Positions 1 to 10,627 of a stretch of 64,000 nucleotides of DNA are shown here, piece after piece (position 1 is the stretch's first letter; every line of letters starts with the position of its first letter). This stretch comes from Selaginella moellendorffii (taxonomy: Eukaryota > Streptophyta > Lycopodiopsida > Selaginellales > Selaginellaceae), in NCBI RefSeq assembly GCF_000143415.4, contig NW_003314302.1:770085-834084 (forward strand), read 5' to 3'. The notes beneath the pieces are model-generated. The model was given only the letters and a program-made list of their open reading frames with translations, did no database searches and had not been told where the DNA came from. A program made the translations under genes and the position numbers.

Positions 1-190
1 TGGAAGAACATAGAAATTTTAATTAAAAAATCTAATATAAAAGTAATTTTTAAATTATTCAAATAGTTATAATTTTATATTTAGGTTTTATTATTTTTAT
101 ATAATAATGTAAAATAATAAATAAAAAGAATATAAATCCTAATACATGTTATGTTTTAAAATTTCTTAAGTGTTTATTTAGTAGAAATTT

Positions 191-1061
191 TTGCTAATAT
201 ATTTAATGGTCTTAAAAACATATATAGTAGTGTTTTCTTATATAAATTTTGTATATGGAGTAAATATAGACTGGGGGGAAAAAAAAGTTCTTAGTGAACA
301 AGATATTCAAATTATAATTGATCAAGGTTTTTTAAATTTAACAAGTAATTTAACTCATAATGGTAATTATCCAGAAAATTATAAAGATGCAAGAATGGTT
401 GAAATTAGTAAAGGTGCTGTTTTTGTAAGGATTGAATGTTTAGGAGATAAATGTGAATCTGGTAAATCAACAAATAAACAAGTGATTGGATCAAGAATAA
501 AATCTGGAATAAAATATACAATAGATGAATATAAATCACTATTATTATCACAACGAGCAGATAAATGTAAAATAACATTAACAAAATATATAATTGAGTA
601 CAGTCTTCAATTTCTGTGGACTCCTCAATTACAAAATCTAAAGGCATTTCCATTTTCTTATAAAAATATTCATTCTAGGCAAGACTGTGATACGAGTTTA
701 ACCACTTTAAATGCTGGTTTTCGAGAATTTTATTGGTAGAAATATATTATATTTGAAATCAAATTGTCAACTTGTAGTTTTCTCAGGTAAAAATATTTTA
801 TGGCAATCTGAAAATAGTTTCTTTTATGAAGGCAATTGTGTACTTATTTTACAAATTGATGAAAATCTAGTTATATATACAGACACAAAATTAGTTTTAT
901 GGTCTATAAAAAAATATTGCAAGACATGCATTTCTCTTACATATCTTATTATTGAAGATAATTGTGACTTTGTCATTTATGAAGCTTCAGCTCCAAATAA
1001 TAGTTGGTTGAGAATTAAACTTAGTAATCATATAGGTTGCTTGAAAGATAGAGTCTCTTGA
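191..1061 (+). pseudogene. Divergent B-lectin-like secreted protein, two frames
   Basis: Two overlapping reading frames together look like a distant relative of the lectin family at 12906-13880. The first (191-739) begins with a hydrophobic signal-like stretch and has an N-terminal half that I align only weakly with that family. The second (711-1061) reads as a bulb-type lectin domain: it contains the strand pattern CQLVVF, then LILQIDENLVIYTD, which keeps the QxDxNxVxY sugar-site pattern, then a degenerate third unit around DNCDFVIYE. The frames meet near 711-739, where a single-base shift restores a continuous protein. No convincing intron was seen there. The region is very AT-rich and the codon choice follows it. 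It is either a frameshifted pseudogene or a gene with an intron I cannot define. B-lectin assignment of the 3' half is fairly sure; membership of the local family is inference. Confidence 0.5.
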
Positions 1062-2689
1062 AATTGCAAAATATTAAACTATTTTGAGAAAATGAACTCC
1101 TATTCTAAGCCCACTCTCTAGTCCCACTACCACATATTTGAAACAAGAATTAAAGTCTGAGCTTCTTTCTAATTTTATAAATTAATAATTTTTATTTCAT
1201 CTGACTATAAATTACTGGATTTTTTTTCTGTCATTAAATTGGACTTAGAGCTGATGCACAAAATGCCTAGTAGAGGCAACACATTTTCCTTACAAAGCTC
1301 AGAATTTGGTCATGGGCATTTCCAGAGAGAGATTGAGCATTTTCTTAAGTGATTGAGCACATTTCCATGGGATTTTGGGTGCATGGTGAGGTTCTGAGAC
1401 TGTTTCACAATAGATGTCAAATCTAGTGGGATCCCTCACTTTTAAATTAAAACATCGTGTCTTTCCTAGAGATAAATCAAAATGATGGTAAATTTCAACT
1501 AACTATTTCTCTTAGTTTTTATTTTTTTGCATAATTAAGATCTTTTTGCAATTTCTTTGATTTTAATAATTTGGCTTTTTGTCTTGGATGAATCCTAGAT
1601 CTGATTGATCTAGAACTTTTGATTGCCTTTTCAGTCAAAATATTTTGCTTGCTTTATAAAGGATTTATTCTTTTCTCAAGTCTAGACATTTACAGATTCT
1701 TGGCAAAGAAGCATGATAACTATTGGCATAGTTGACAACCCTTCATATGTTTTAGATTTGCCATTGATTTTTCCTATATCATTGCCCAAGTTTCATGTCA
1801 TAGATTGCATCATCATTTTTTACTATAAAGTCATTTATCCCACCCTAGTCATCCTCCATAAACTTTTTTACATTCTATTACATTCTATTACATTTATGTA
1901 ATTACATTCTATTCACCTCCCACCACATTTATGTTTACCACTTTTTTTGACATAGGCTTACAACAAAAAAGTCTCCCTTTCTGTGAGGCAACTCTTAGAG
2001 ACTTTTGGAAGAGATATATATCCATTCTAATGCGCTCTCTTTGTTGCATGAAAGTTTTAGGTTGTCAAATGCAAACATGTTACAAGATAGTGATTTCAAA
2101 GAGCGACCATGCTGTCTCAACATGTAGGAAAACCTTTTTCTAATCACTCTCAACACCAAGATTGGGTCGTTTAGTTGGCATAGCAAAAGAAGGAAATGCA
2201 ATAAAGATTAAAAAAAGAAAAAAAAAAAAAAACTTAAGCATCAAAATCTAGATCTGGCAACAGATCTAGATATAAAGAAGAACAAAAAAATTAATAAACT
2301 AAATGCACAATTCTAAACACTAGAGTAAAGCATTGCTAAAAATCCTTCCCTTTTAGAGATCATATGTAGTGCCCTTTACAAATGTGAGTGCTCAATAGGT
2401 TTATTAGTTAGGGTTTAGACCTAGAAATTTATCAAAAAAATTGTCATTTATTCCTAAGTTTATATTAGTTCATATTACAAAGCTATATTTAAGAACAAGT
2501 TATGTCAATAAAGATAAATAATTCGTAATTTTGAAAAGAAAATAGGATTGGAACTACTCTGCTCTGGTCGTCTCAATTTTAAACAATCGAAACACCTGAG
2601 CTAAAATGCGTTCTACCTACCTAGCCTCTGGAAAATGCCAAGAAAGAAGCATCTTCGTCAACAAAAGTCAAATTTTAGGATATTCTAAG
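1062..2689. other. AT-rich intergenic stretch, no gene seen
   Basis: No open frame here shows a recognisable family, and the short frames present lack consistent coding character. A short tandem of cattctatta-like units lies at 1871-1910. A poly(A) run occurs near 2212-2233. The GC content rises sharply near 2700, where the oxygenase fragment starts. Confidence 0.6.
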
Positions 2690-2893
2690 CGTATTCTGGC
2701 TATGGCTTGCACACTCGTGATTCCTTGCGCGAGAAGATCCTGGACAGGAATGGCTTGCGAGTAGCGGTCGATGGCCACCCTCCAATCCATGGCTCGCAGC
2801 GTGGCAATTCGACTCAGATCCCGGTGATTGACCCGAGGAGGAGATCATCGATGCGATCGCGAGGGCGTGCAAGGATTGGGGCTTCTTTCAGGT
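2690..2893 (+). pseudogene. 2-oxoglutarate/Fe(II) oxygenase N-terminal fragment
   Basis: A GC-rich patch in AT-rich surroundings encodes pieces of the DIOX_N domain that opens plant 2-oxoglutarate-dependent dioxygenases. One frame reads TQIPVIDP (around 2812-2838). After a shift, a second frame reads EEEIIDAIARACKDWGFFQV (around 2834-2893). The IPVID and A-C-x-x-W-G-F-F-Q motifs are hallmarks of the family. The two parts are out of frame. No jelly-roll core with the HxD...H iron ligands follows, because the downstream sequence becomes AT-rich at once. It is a truncated, frameshifted relic; which subfamily it came from cannot be told. Confidence 0.7.
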
Positions 2894-3898
2894 GATCTGA
2901 CTATTAGACTAAGATCACTAAACTTTTATACATTTTGGATATTTACTGCTAACACTTATCCCCCAAATCGAGTGCTTCTCTCACTGATAGTAGTAAATTC
3001 CAGTAGTCATCAAAATTAATTTTAATTTACAGTTTGAATCTTCAACAAGTTCTAGTACCACCACCGCAAGCTTGTCAAATCTCGTAGTACTTGCACAGAC
3101 GAAGCCCTCTGCTTTGACTGGAGAGCAAGAAAACGAAGAAAAAAAAAACCTGCATCCCTACTTGCTTCTGCAGCTAAAGAACTTTGGGCAGCAAACACCG
3201 CCCAATCCACCCTTGTCCCCGACGCAGCAGCAGTTCCTCCACAATTCAACACGACTAAAGAGAAAGAAGCGATCTTCCAACGTTGATTTCGCCAGCCTAA
3301 TAAGATCTGAAACGCAGAAGAAAGAGTTCTAATGTACTCCTCTGTGTTGCCTCCATTCGCATTGAAAACCAGGGCCCAAACAAATCACGGTGACAAACTC
3401 CTGGCATCTAAGCCCACACGGTTTTAAACCATGAACACTTCTGGCTCACCATGTTGTGTTCTGTACAGCAGCTGCCAAAGCGACCTGCTTCGTTATATTC
3501 TAAGAAAAACAACCAAGAATCGTTTAAGCACCTCTGTGCACGAGCTGCAGCTCCCTGTTCCTTCTCAAAAACTTTTAGTAGAAAGGAGCACTCAAATTTG
3601 TAATATGACGGCTTCAAACAACCTATCCCTGCCTTGGTTAGTATGTAAATATAATACAGGTATGGCAAGAGGGCCATTTCTCTTCTCTTTATAACACCAA
3701 AATGCTTCGAGGTGTAAGTTGCTCCAGCTGCTGAGAAACTGGGAAAGCAATTCAAACCATAAGTAAGCTTACTTGATTTGGATGGACGCCGTACGCATTT
3801 CCAAAGAATCTCTCCAAAAAACATTGAGAATACGTCCACAGTATATAACAAGCGTAGAGTTTTGTTGCTATTCAAATCTGAGATTCTTACAAACCAGA
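2894..3898. other. Unassigned region downstream of the RsmI gene
   Basis: On the minus strand two exon-like pieces can be drawn. One is around 3172-3290 (reading ...RVDWAVFAAQSSLAAEAS). It is followed by a short intron-like stretch with a pyrimidine-rich acceptor and a second piece at about 3073-3141, which ends in a stop. I recognise no family. Part of the region will be the 3' UTR of the methyltransferase gene that ends at 3899. A stretch at 3067-3090 nearly repeats sequence at 14210-14235. I do not call a gene here. Confidence 0.35.
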
Positions 3899-5384
3899 CT
3901 AGCTGCTATCCTCGCTTTTTGACTTGTCTTTCTTCAGCACTTTCAGTGCAAGGGAGTACACTGAGTTTCGCCTCACAAAAGTTTCCTCGCTCACCTCTTT
4001 CACAGCCTGCATAGAATTTTTAGCGCTTTATAAATCACCACCACCTCTAGGAAATATTTACCTCGGACAAGCTCTTTCCAGATTCGAACAGTATTTCAAG
4101 TCTATCTTCCAGTTCTTCGTTGCTCGGGAACCTCTCGGCAGCTCTTGCTGGTAATCCGTCAATCAGCAGAGTAACTTCTCCTCGAGGCTCGCTTTCTTTA
4201 AAACGAGCTTGCGCTTTGCCAAGTGTTCCGCGCCAAAACTGTTTCAATCGTCGTCAGAAAGTAACAAACTTCTTGAAAACAGTTATTTACTTCTTCGTAG
4301 ATCTTTGTTAACTCCCTTGCGACCACACAATGCCTGGCAAAAGAGAAATTAGAATGACACAGCCTAGTGCTAAATCAACCTGTTCGAGCCAAAAGCAGAG
4401 GCGCATTCTGCGAGTATGCTGCAAAGCTTGTTTGGAGGAACGAAAAAAATCTGTGTCGATGTCTCTTCCGCAGCAACAAGGAGCCGTTTGTGCCTGGTGC
4501 TCGCATGCGTCGATAGAAATCCTACTGCCTCAGCCTGGCTTTTTGTTAGCAAACGCTCATAAAGAAACAAAACCCGTATGCACGAAAGACTCACCAAACG
4601 AGAACTCGTTTGTTGGTAGTCCGGAGGCGATTAGTGCTGTTAGAGCTGCAGATGGTCCGGGAACTGGTATTATTTTATAGTTCTCCTCGATACAAGCTCT
4701 AACCTGATAGACATCACGTTAGCACGAAGAGGAAACTGAGAAAAGAAAAAAACGGAGCGTACTAGCTCAGCACCAGGATCACTGATTCCTGGCATTCCGG
4801 CATCGCTCACAAGGGCCAATGCCTCACGGTTTGCCAGTCTTTCCAGGATTTCCTCTTGTCTCGTTTGCTCGTTAAACTTGTGATAGCTCATCTGCACAAA
4901 AAAAAAACAAACAGTTTTTCTTTCTAAAGGAAACACCACTTGAGAACCAGCCTTTGGAGTTTTGATATCGTAATGCTGCAACAGCTTCGAAGAGTGCCTT
5001 GTATCCTCTGCAAGTATCAGATCAACTGATCGTAATACTCTCAAGGCGCTGGAGCCAGGAAAACAAAGAATACTTTTAGAGCAGTAGGCAGGAAGAAAAG
5101 AAAGAAAAAAAGTAAACGAGAACACACCGCATTGTGATGTCTTCGAGATTTCCTATTGGAGTAGCGACCAAGTAAAGCCCGGATTCGATCTTTGGCTGCG
5201 GGACAAGCTGGAGAACGAGAAGATAAAATAAAGGAAGAATTCATGAAGAAAATCATACCGCTTGCTCTTGCGCTGCCGCTAATGCTAGCCTCCCTTTAGC
5301 AGAACAGTACGTTGCACGGGTGATCCTCCTATGGCAGCAACTAAGCAGAGCTTTGGCGGCATTCAGCTCCATCGCCATCGCCAT
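3899..5384 (-). CDS. rsmI: RsmI-type rRNA 2'-O-methyltransferase (organellar)
   Basis: This gene encodes a SAM-dependent tetrapyrrole-methylase-fold enzyme of the RsmI family. In bacteria RsmI 2'-O-methylates C1402 of 16S rRNA, so a plastid or mitochondrial ribosome role is likely. About eight exons are split by short introns. The first starts at the outermost of three nearby ATGs (5384) and encodes an Arg/Ala/Ser-rich, transit-peptide-like leader. Exon 2 contains GLYLVATPIGNLEDITMR, the first family signature. Exon 3 gives LAEDTRHSSKLLQHY, followed by SYHKFNE. The next exon gives ALVSDAGMPGISDPGAELV, and after another splice comes PVPGPSAALTALIASGLPT. The C-terminal exons carry FWRGTLGKAQARF and a Lys-rich tail ending at 3899. 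All core motifs are present, so it looks functional. Exon boundaries are by eye; the targeting is inference. Confidence 0.9.
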
Positions 5385-5444
5385 TGCAACCTAAAACCCC
5401 TAACTAGGGCTATTCATAATGAACGGCCAGGATCTCTTCCCGCG

Positions 5445-5880
5445 CAACTCTCTTCGATTTCACTTGATTTCCAATCTCGATCTTCCTGTAAATTTTGGCT
5501 CCTTTCTCTCACCTCTCGCCCGCCGGGCTGAGCATTCCTAGAAATCCAAGCAAAGAACCATACTTTGACTTGCCTAGCAAAAGAGCGTGACAAGAACCAT
5601 ACATACCAAATTACAAGAGCAATGCTTGTGATGCTTGCTTTGCGAGGTATAGTTTGAAGGCGTGTCTTGGTTTGAGCCAGACCGGATCATCCAGCCACCG
5701 AGACAAGTTTTTGAAACTATCCACCAAACATTGAAACTCTCTGAGCTCGAATTTGTGAGTTCGAGTGTCCTTGAGCACAGATTGGACGATGTCTTTGTTC
5801 TCATGCTGGTTTACCGAGATACCACTCTCTCCGAGGCAGGAACTGAGGCGTTGATCAATTAGATTAGGAAATTTTGTCAA
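5445..5880 (-). pseudogene. 3' fragment of a duplicated NSUN5 gene
   Basis: This is a decayed copy of the last part of the NSUN5 gene at 7319-9404. On the minus strand it reads SVNQHENKDIVQSVLKDTR, against SVNQRENEDVVQSVLEHAR in the intact gene. The preceding catalytic motif, VVYSTCS in the parent, has become ESGI and has lost its cysteine. DNA similarity continues into the final exon: 5447-5503 matches about 7365-7427 with small gaps, including the shared string ttggctcctttctctcac. None of the upstream exons is present, so it cannot make an enzyme. Its place directly downstream of lectin pseudogene 5940-6902 mirrors the lectin-NSUN5 order at 9410-10265 and 7319-9404, which indicates a tandem duplication. 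Confidence 0.8.
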
Positions 5881-5939
5881 GTTTTGTCTTGGTTAAATCA
5901 TCTATAATTTAAATTATTATTATTGGCAAATTTACAGAA

Positions 5940-6902
5940 CTAACCAATTGCCTTCCATAACACTGTACGAGTTTCTAAATTATAAATGAAAACATTTCCT
6001 TCTCCTTTTACCACTGCACTTGCCATCGCAAAACAATTTAAATGCAACCTACAATCCACATTAGCTTCCCAGAAAACATGATTTGCAGGGCTCTTTATCA
6101 CAAGCTTTCCATCATACTGCAAATGTGCAAAGCATCCACTGATAGGATCATAAGAATGCTCACTAATCCACAAGATTAGACCATCTATTTTGCGAATTAA
6201 CACCAGCTTGCAGTTCTTCTGTTGCATGGTGAGTCTATATAGTCCATTTACTGAGTTCAAACTATTTCCAGCGGGAAGATATGATCCTGAAACTTTGATA
6301 TGATTGCTTATGATAGATGATCCAAAACTCCAGCAATCACTTATATCATGGTTACTTTGTTCTCCGGTGACAACACTATCTAATCTTTTAGTACGCAAAT
6401 TAGTCTCTGGTGGCATGTATACGAGTTGATAGTGTATGGCAAAATTTAAAAATTCTGTACGTATCTCAGCACAAAACGTTACTCTAGTTCCATTGTCATA
6501 CATAGCATCTGTGAACATCTGACTCCTGATGTAGCTGAATGCTTGCCTCACTAGGCAAAACGAAATGGTATGGATGGATCAGCCACACAAATACGAATAG
6601 AATCAACATATAAAAGTGGGGCAGTGATGTGAAATGAAATCCTCACCGATATCGCTCCCAAAGAAAACACAGAAGAGCTGCTTCCAACTCCAAATGTATT
6701 ATATACTCCATCGTCAGCATAAACAACATCAATACAGTTATCAATCATGTTCATAACTTCTCTAAACTCTACTAGTGATAAGGCCTTTTAAGCCTACACT
6801 GAAGATGGTTGTGGGCAGAGCAGGATACCAGTGTGGCGGGGGCTGACCAAAACTAGTCAAAACTAAAGCTAATAATGCAAAGGTGGAGCAAATTGAGAAC
6901 AT
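5940..6902 (-). pseudogene. Two-domain lectin family, copy A (two frameshifts)
   Basis: This intronless relative of the intact gene at 12906 is broken by two frame changes. It starts at 6902 with a signal peptide (FALLALVLTSFG) and a Pro-rich stretch. After GLKGL it shifts frame near 6770 and continues EFREVMNMID, VGSSSSVFSLGAISVRISFH and ICVADPSIPFRF. At about 6551 a stop and second shift occur, then VRQAFSYIRSQMF and the family motif TFCAEIRTEFLNFAIHY. The C-terminal lectin domain (about 5940-6260) is open and complete. Its three sugar-site strands read QKNCKLVLI, QYDGKLVIK and KGEGNVFIY, all altered from the QxDxNxVxY ideal. A spliced alternative is unlikely because the interruptions are only a base or two. 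It is most likely a recent pseudogene. Confidence 0.75.
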
Positions 6903-7318
6903 GTTGGCTAAATAAAATCCACTCAAGAGTTTGGAGTTCTTGGTGCTTTCAGAGGCTAATGTGCCGAGTGTGTTGAACAAAGCTACAACGGAAAGACCAA
7001 GAAAGTTTTTGTCAAAAGATTTGGTTAAACTATTAAGCGTACATGGCTAAGTTGGATTGAAACAAAATTTGGTTGTTTTCTTTCTGAGAATTGCACTAGA
7101 TATAATCAATAAATTAAAGGAATTTACTATTAGGAATTTAATTTAAGTTTATCTGACCTTGTGAAACTTATTAAAATCCGCTCTAAAATTTGGTGCTTTT
7201 CAAGTGTGTTGATTCTGAACAAACAAAAGTTACAACGCCAAGAAAGTTTTGGTTTCATAAAATATTAAGTATACAATTTTAAATATCAGCTTAACTTGCC
7301 CGCAAAACAAAATATCCA
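6903..7318. other. Spacer between lectin copy A and NSUN5
   Basis: This AT-rich spacer holds the presumed promoter of lectin copy A and the 3' end of NSUN5. I see no reading frame with family character. Confidence 0.5.
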
Positions 7319-9404
7319 TCAGTTTAGTTTCTTTTGTTTCTTCTTTTTCCTCTTAGTTTTCCTCTCTTCGATTTCACTCGATTTCCTTTTGCGCTGCTGC
7401 TCAAAAGTTTGGCTCCTTTCTCTCACGAAAAGAGCGACGAAAAAACCATCGGTTTTGTCTCGCAAGGCATCCGTCCGCAACAAATGCTGCGCTGAGCATT
7501 CCAACACAAGGCCTCAGTTCCTTTGGAGAAGCAAGAAGAAGAGTTTTGATTTACCTCCATCAAACACTGGAAGTCCTCTGTGAGGCCAATTTGGAAGAAC
7601 AGTCCCGAGCTTGAATTTGTGAGAGCGAGCGTGCTCGAGCACGGATTGGACGACATCTTCGTTCTCACGCTGGTTCACCGAGCAAGTGCTGTATACCACT
7701 CTCTCCACGGCAGGAACTGGGAAAAAGAGACCAAAGACTTAGCCTGGAAAAACTGAGAGACTGGCTGCTTACAGGACAATGCGTGACACAGAGCAGCCTT
7801 TTGGAAACTGGCTAACCGATCGATCCTTTGAGCGTCATGTTGAAACTCCGGATCGTCTGGAAACTTTACAAGGGCATGAGATTATACAACTGAGAAAACA
7901 AATGACTGACCGTTTGCTACTGGAAGCAAGTGATCCATTCTTTGCACTGTAGTCCCGGAGCCAGAGCAAGACGGGTCCAACAAGATCGCACGAACCTGGA
8001 AACCATTTTAAAACTTTTTCCGCAAGAAAAAAGAAACGAAAAGAAACAGAGGAGACCTTCCTGTAGTCCGACGCGTTTGGATCGAGTTTAAGAAAGTCCT
8101 GATGCTTCACTTGTATATCTTTCAGAGTGTTGTCTAGGAAAAAACGACGGGTTTTTCAGCACAAATAGGAAGGATACTGTTTGCTCCGGCACGTTTGACC
8201 GTGTCTTGCAGCACCTGGAGGCGTTTTTTGTGGAGCTCGCAAGCCGTAACCCGACCTTTTCCTTTCATCAGAGCAGCCAAATGCACGGTTTTGTTCCCAG
8301 GAGAGGCACAAGCATCCAAAACCTCGAGAACAAAACACCATAAACTTGAAGAATAAGGAGGAGAAAAAAAGTTTAAGATAAAAGAGTACCTCCCAATCTG
8401 GATCTGGGGAAAGAACATGTGCTGGAATACAACTTGCTTTGCTCTAAGAAACAAAACAACGAAGAAAAAAAGCTCTTAACACTGAGAATTCAGCTCAAGT
8501 AAATGAGTCACCTGTAGGAAAATGCTACCTTGTAGCACAAGAGAATGGTCGTGCAAATCCGTGCCGGGCGGAAGCACAAGCAAGTCAGGAAGCAACTCGT
8601 CAACCTTGGCCTGCCAGCTAAACAATGTCAAAACGGAAAAAGATCTCACGAAGAAAACTTACGCCAAGTTCTTCAAGCTTCTCCAGAGCTTCGTCGACTG
8701 TTATTTGCAGAGTGTTCACTCTCACGTATCTGGGAATGTCTACCAAAATCGGTTTGAGGCGAGATATGAATGAAAAGATTGAAACAAACTTACCACAAGA
8801 TTGTAGCTGTCGACTTTCTGTTGGCAGCAACCCATCAATCTCAGTGACATTTTTCTTCATCATCAGCCTCACAAATGCTGCTCGAAGTGCTGCCTTTCTC
8901 GACAGCACAAAGATTTCTTCTTTTCCCGACGGCAAAATCTCCTGTGTCCAACGTAGAATCACGAAAACTTCAGTATCATAGCACAAGGAAAAGAAAAAGG
9001 AATTGACTTACTTGCTCAAAGAGTAGATCATGCGTGAGCACATAGAAAAGTTCATCCTGACCCTGGCGAAGAGAAACAAAGAACTGATAGAGAGAAACAA
9101 ACACTCAAACCTTGTTTTTCCTTCCTTGAAGAAGACCCACAGAATGCACGATGTCCTTGATCACGGGAAGATCTGTGAAACACATTTTTTACACGCGAAA
9201 AAGTTCAAGGAGACAAGTCCTCTTACATTTGAGAGTGTTGCAAATGAGAGCAAGGGTAGCCTTTTTCGCGACGATGGAAGGCTTGTAGACGAGAGACTTG
9301 ATAGAAGCGAGCGCCCTGTGCTGCGTATTGCCCGCCAAGACTTGCCTGAGAATCCGAGCTACCTGGCGGCGCACAAAATGCAGCGCGGGCTTCTTAGCTC
9401 CCAT
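7319..9404 (-). CDS. NSUN5: NSUN5-type 25S/28S rRNA (cytosine-C5) methyltransferase
   Basis: This is a nucleolar NOL1/NOP2/Sun-family enzyme. By family, NSUN5/Rcm1 makes m5C in the large-subunit rRNA. About 13 small exons run from the ATG at 9404 (MGAKKPALHFVRRQVARIL) to a very Lys-rich tail ending at 7319. The SAM-binding motif VLDACASPGNKTVHLAAL lies near 8300, LLDPSCSGSG near 7970 (the TC cysteine) and VVYSTCSVNQRENEDVV near 7680 (the PC cysteine). Both cysteines used in the RNA m5C mechanism are therefore intact. The N-terminal part has the family's IVHSVGLLQG-like segment and VDIPRYVRVNTL. The Lys/Arg tail fits nuclear/nucleolar location. The start codon lies only a few bases from the end of lectin pseudogene 9410-10265, so its promoter must lie within or beyond that relic. 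It looks functional. Confidence 0.92.
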
Positions 9405-9409
9405 AACAT

Positions 9410-10265
9410 TTAGGGCGAAAATTTTGCTCTATGTATTGAAAACATCATTTCTTTTACAGCCTTCCACCATTCTTGACGAGTTTCTGGATTGAATATAACA
9501 AATTGCTCGCTTCGTCTTTGATCATAAGATTCCCATCTTGTTCGAGGTGTGCAATGCATCCACTCACAGGTTTGTGAAAATGCTTGGGTAGCACCATCTG
9601 TTTTTGTTAAGACCAACTTGCAATCCATGCACAGTGTCAACCTGTAAAGCCCATCTAGAAGATAGGATCCTGGAATTCTTTTTGGATTTCCAACAAGACA
9701 ACACCTGAAACTCCAACAATCACTTTCTTTGCTCGCTAAGATGTGCTATAGAAACGTGGTGATTGTGATCCATAAGCTACATAATAGTTTATAGCAAAAT
9801 TTAAGTGTTCTGTGCGTATTTCAGCACAATATCTTATCTCTCCGTCTGCTGCCTGAGACCTGCCATCGATACCCATCCGATTTCTAATGGAGAGAAATGT
9901 TTTGCTTACGTACTGGGACGAGAAACGAAATGGCAAAGAGGGATCAGCAATGCAAATCTCAAAGTTTGTTCTTATTAGCAGGGGCGCATGGATATGAAAC
10001 TCAACTCTAATTGATATAGATCCAATCGGAATCACAATAGAGGAGCTTCCTACCGGAAAAGAGTTTAAACCATTGTCATCAGCATAAATCAGATTAACAT
10101 GATTAACTATTTGCTGGACAATTTATCAAAGTCTGACGCTCCAAGGCCATACAAGCCAGACACCCAGCTTGTTGATGGCTCCTCAGGGTATGAATGTGAT
10201 GGTGGAGATTGGCACAAGGCAGGAGCTAGTGTAAAGAGCAAGAATTTCAAGAACACATGCATCAT
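9410..10265 (-). pseudogene. Two-domain lectin family, copy B (frameshifted, deleted)
   Basis: This is another relative of the gene at 12906. It opens at 10265 with a hydrophobic leader (FLKFLLFTLAPALC) followed by a Pro/Ser-rich stretch. A frame change near 10125 precedes NHVNLIYADDNGLNSF. Then come VGSSSIVIPIGSISIRVEFH, CIADPSLPFRFSSQYVSKTF and YCAEIRTEHLNFAINYYVAY. A stop falls near 9737. The lectin domain resumes as CWSF, LYRLTLCMDCKLVLT, CIAHLEQDGNLMIK and, after an internal deletion of about 40 codons and another shift, FVIFNPETRQEWWKAV. It is clearly inactive as a lectin. The tail of the last frame runs to 9410, immediately before the NSUN5 start at 9404. NSUN5 5' signals therefore probably sit in the decaying lectin sequence. 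Confidence 0.75.
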
Positions 10266-10534
10266 TATCTAATTACTCTTCTTATGCTTTTCTATAACAC
10301 AACATTCGTTTAATTGTCTTCTTCTTGACTGAACGATATTTGGCTGGTCTTATGTTTATTCATAAAAGAAGGACAAGGCAGGTTAAAATAGTTATGGGAG
10401 GCCTGACCAAACTTATAGTGCAAGGAGGAGAAAAGGCCAATAATAAGAAAAAAGAAAAAAAGAAAAAGGTTCTTTCAGCAAAATGTAAGTGTAAGTTTCA
10501 TCTAATAAAAAATAATAATTTGTCAATGTTAACT

Positions 10535-10627
10535 ACATCAACAATTATTATCACAATGAGTATTGTATCCATTCATAGTGTAAGGTTCTGCATTGCTGAT
10601 GAATTTGCCTTCCACTTTAGTGGCTAG
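10535..10627 (+). pseudogene. Possible shred of the lectin-family N-terminal domain
   Basis: Within an AT-rich frame, residues reading STIIITMSIVSIHSVRFCIA followed by DEFAFHFS resemble SSIVIPIGSISIRV...FEICIADPSLPFRFS of copy B. The core I/V-R-F-C-I-A-D is the best match. It is on the plus strand, opposite to copy B, and lacks the rest of the domain. The match is short, so this is tentative. Confidence 0.3.

Noticed and set aside
3408-3875. 155-residue minus-strand frame after RsmI
   Set aside because: It opens next to the RsmI stop and lacks recognisable motifs. It is more likely 3' UTR and spacer.
5940-6902. Reading the two frame changes of lectin copy A as introns
   Set aside because: The breaks are one or two bases long and lack GT-AG borders.
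10325-10534. Lys-rich beginning of the 100-residue frame at 10325
   Set aside because: It is a low-complexity AAA/AAG run. Only the last part resembles the lectin family.
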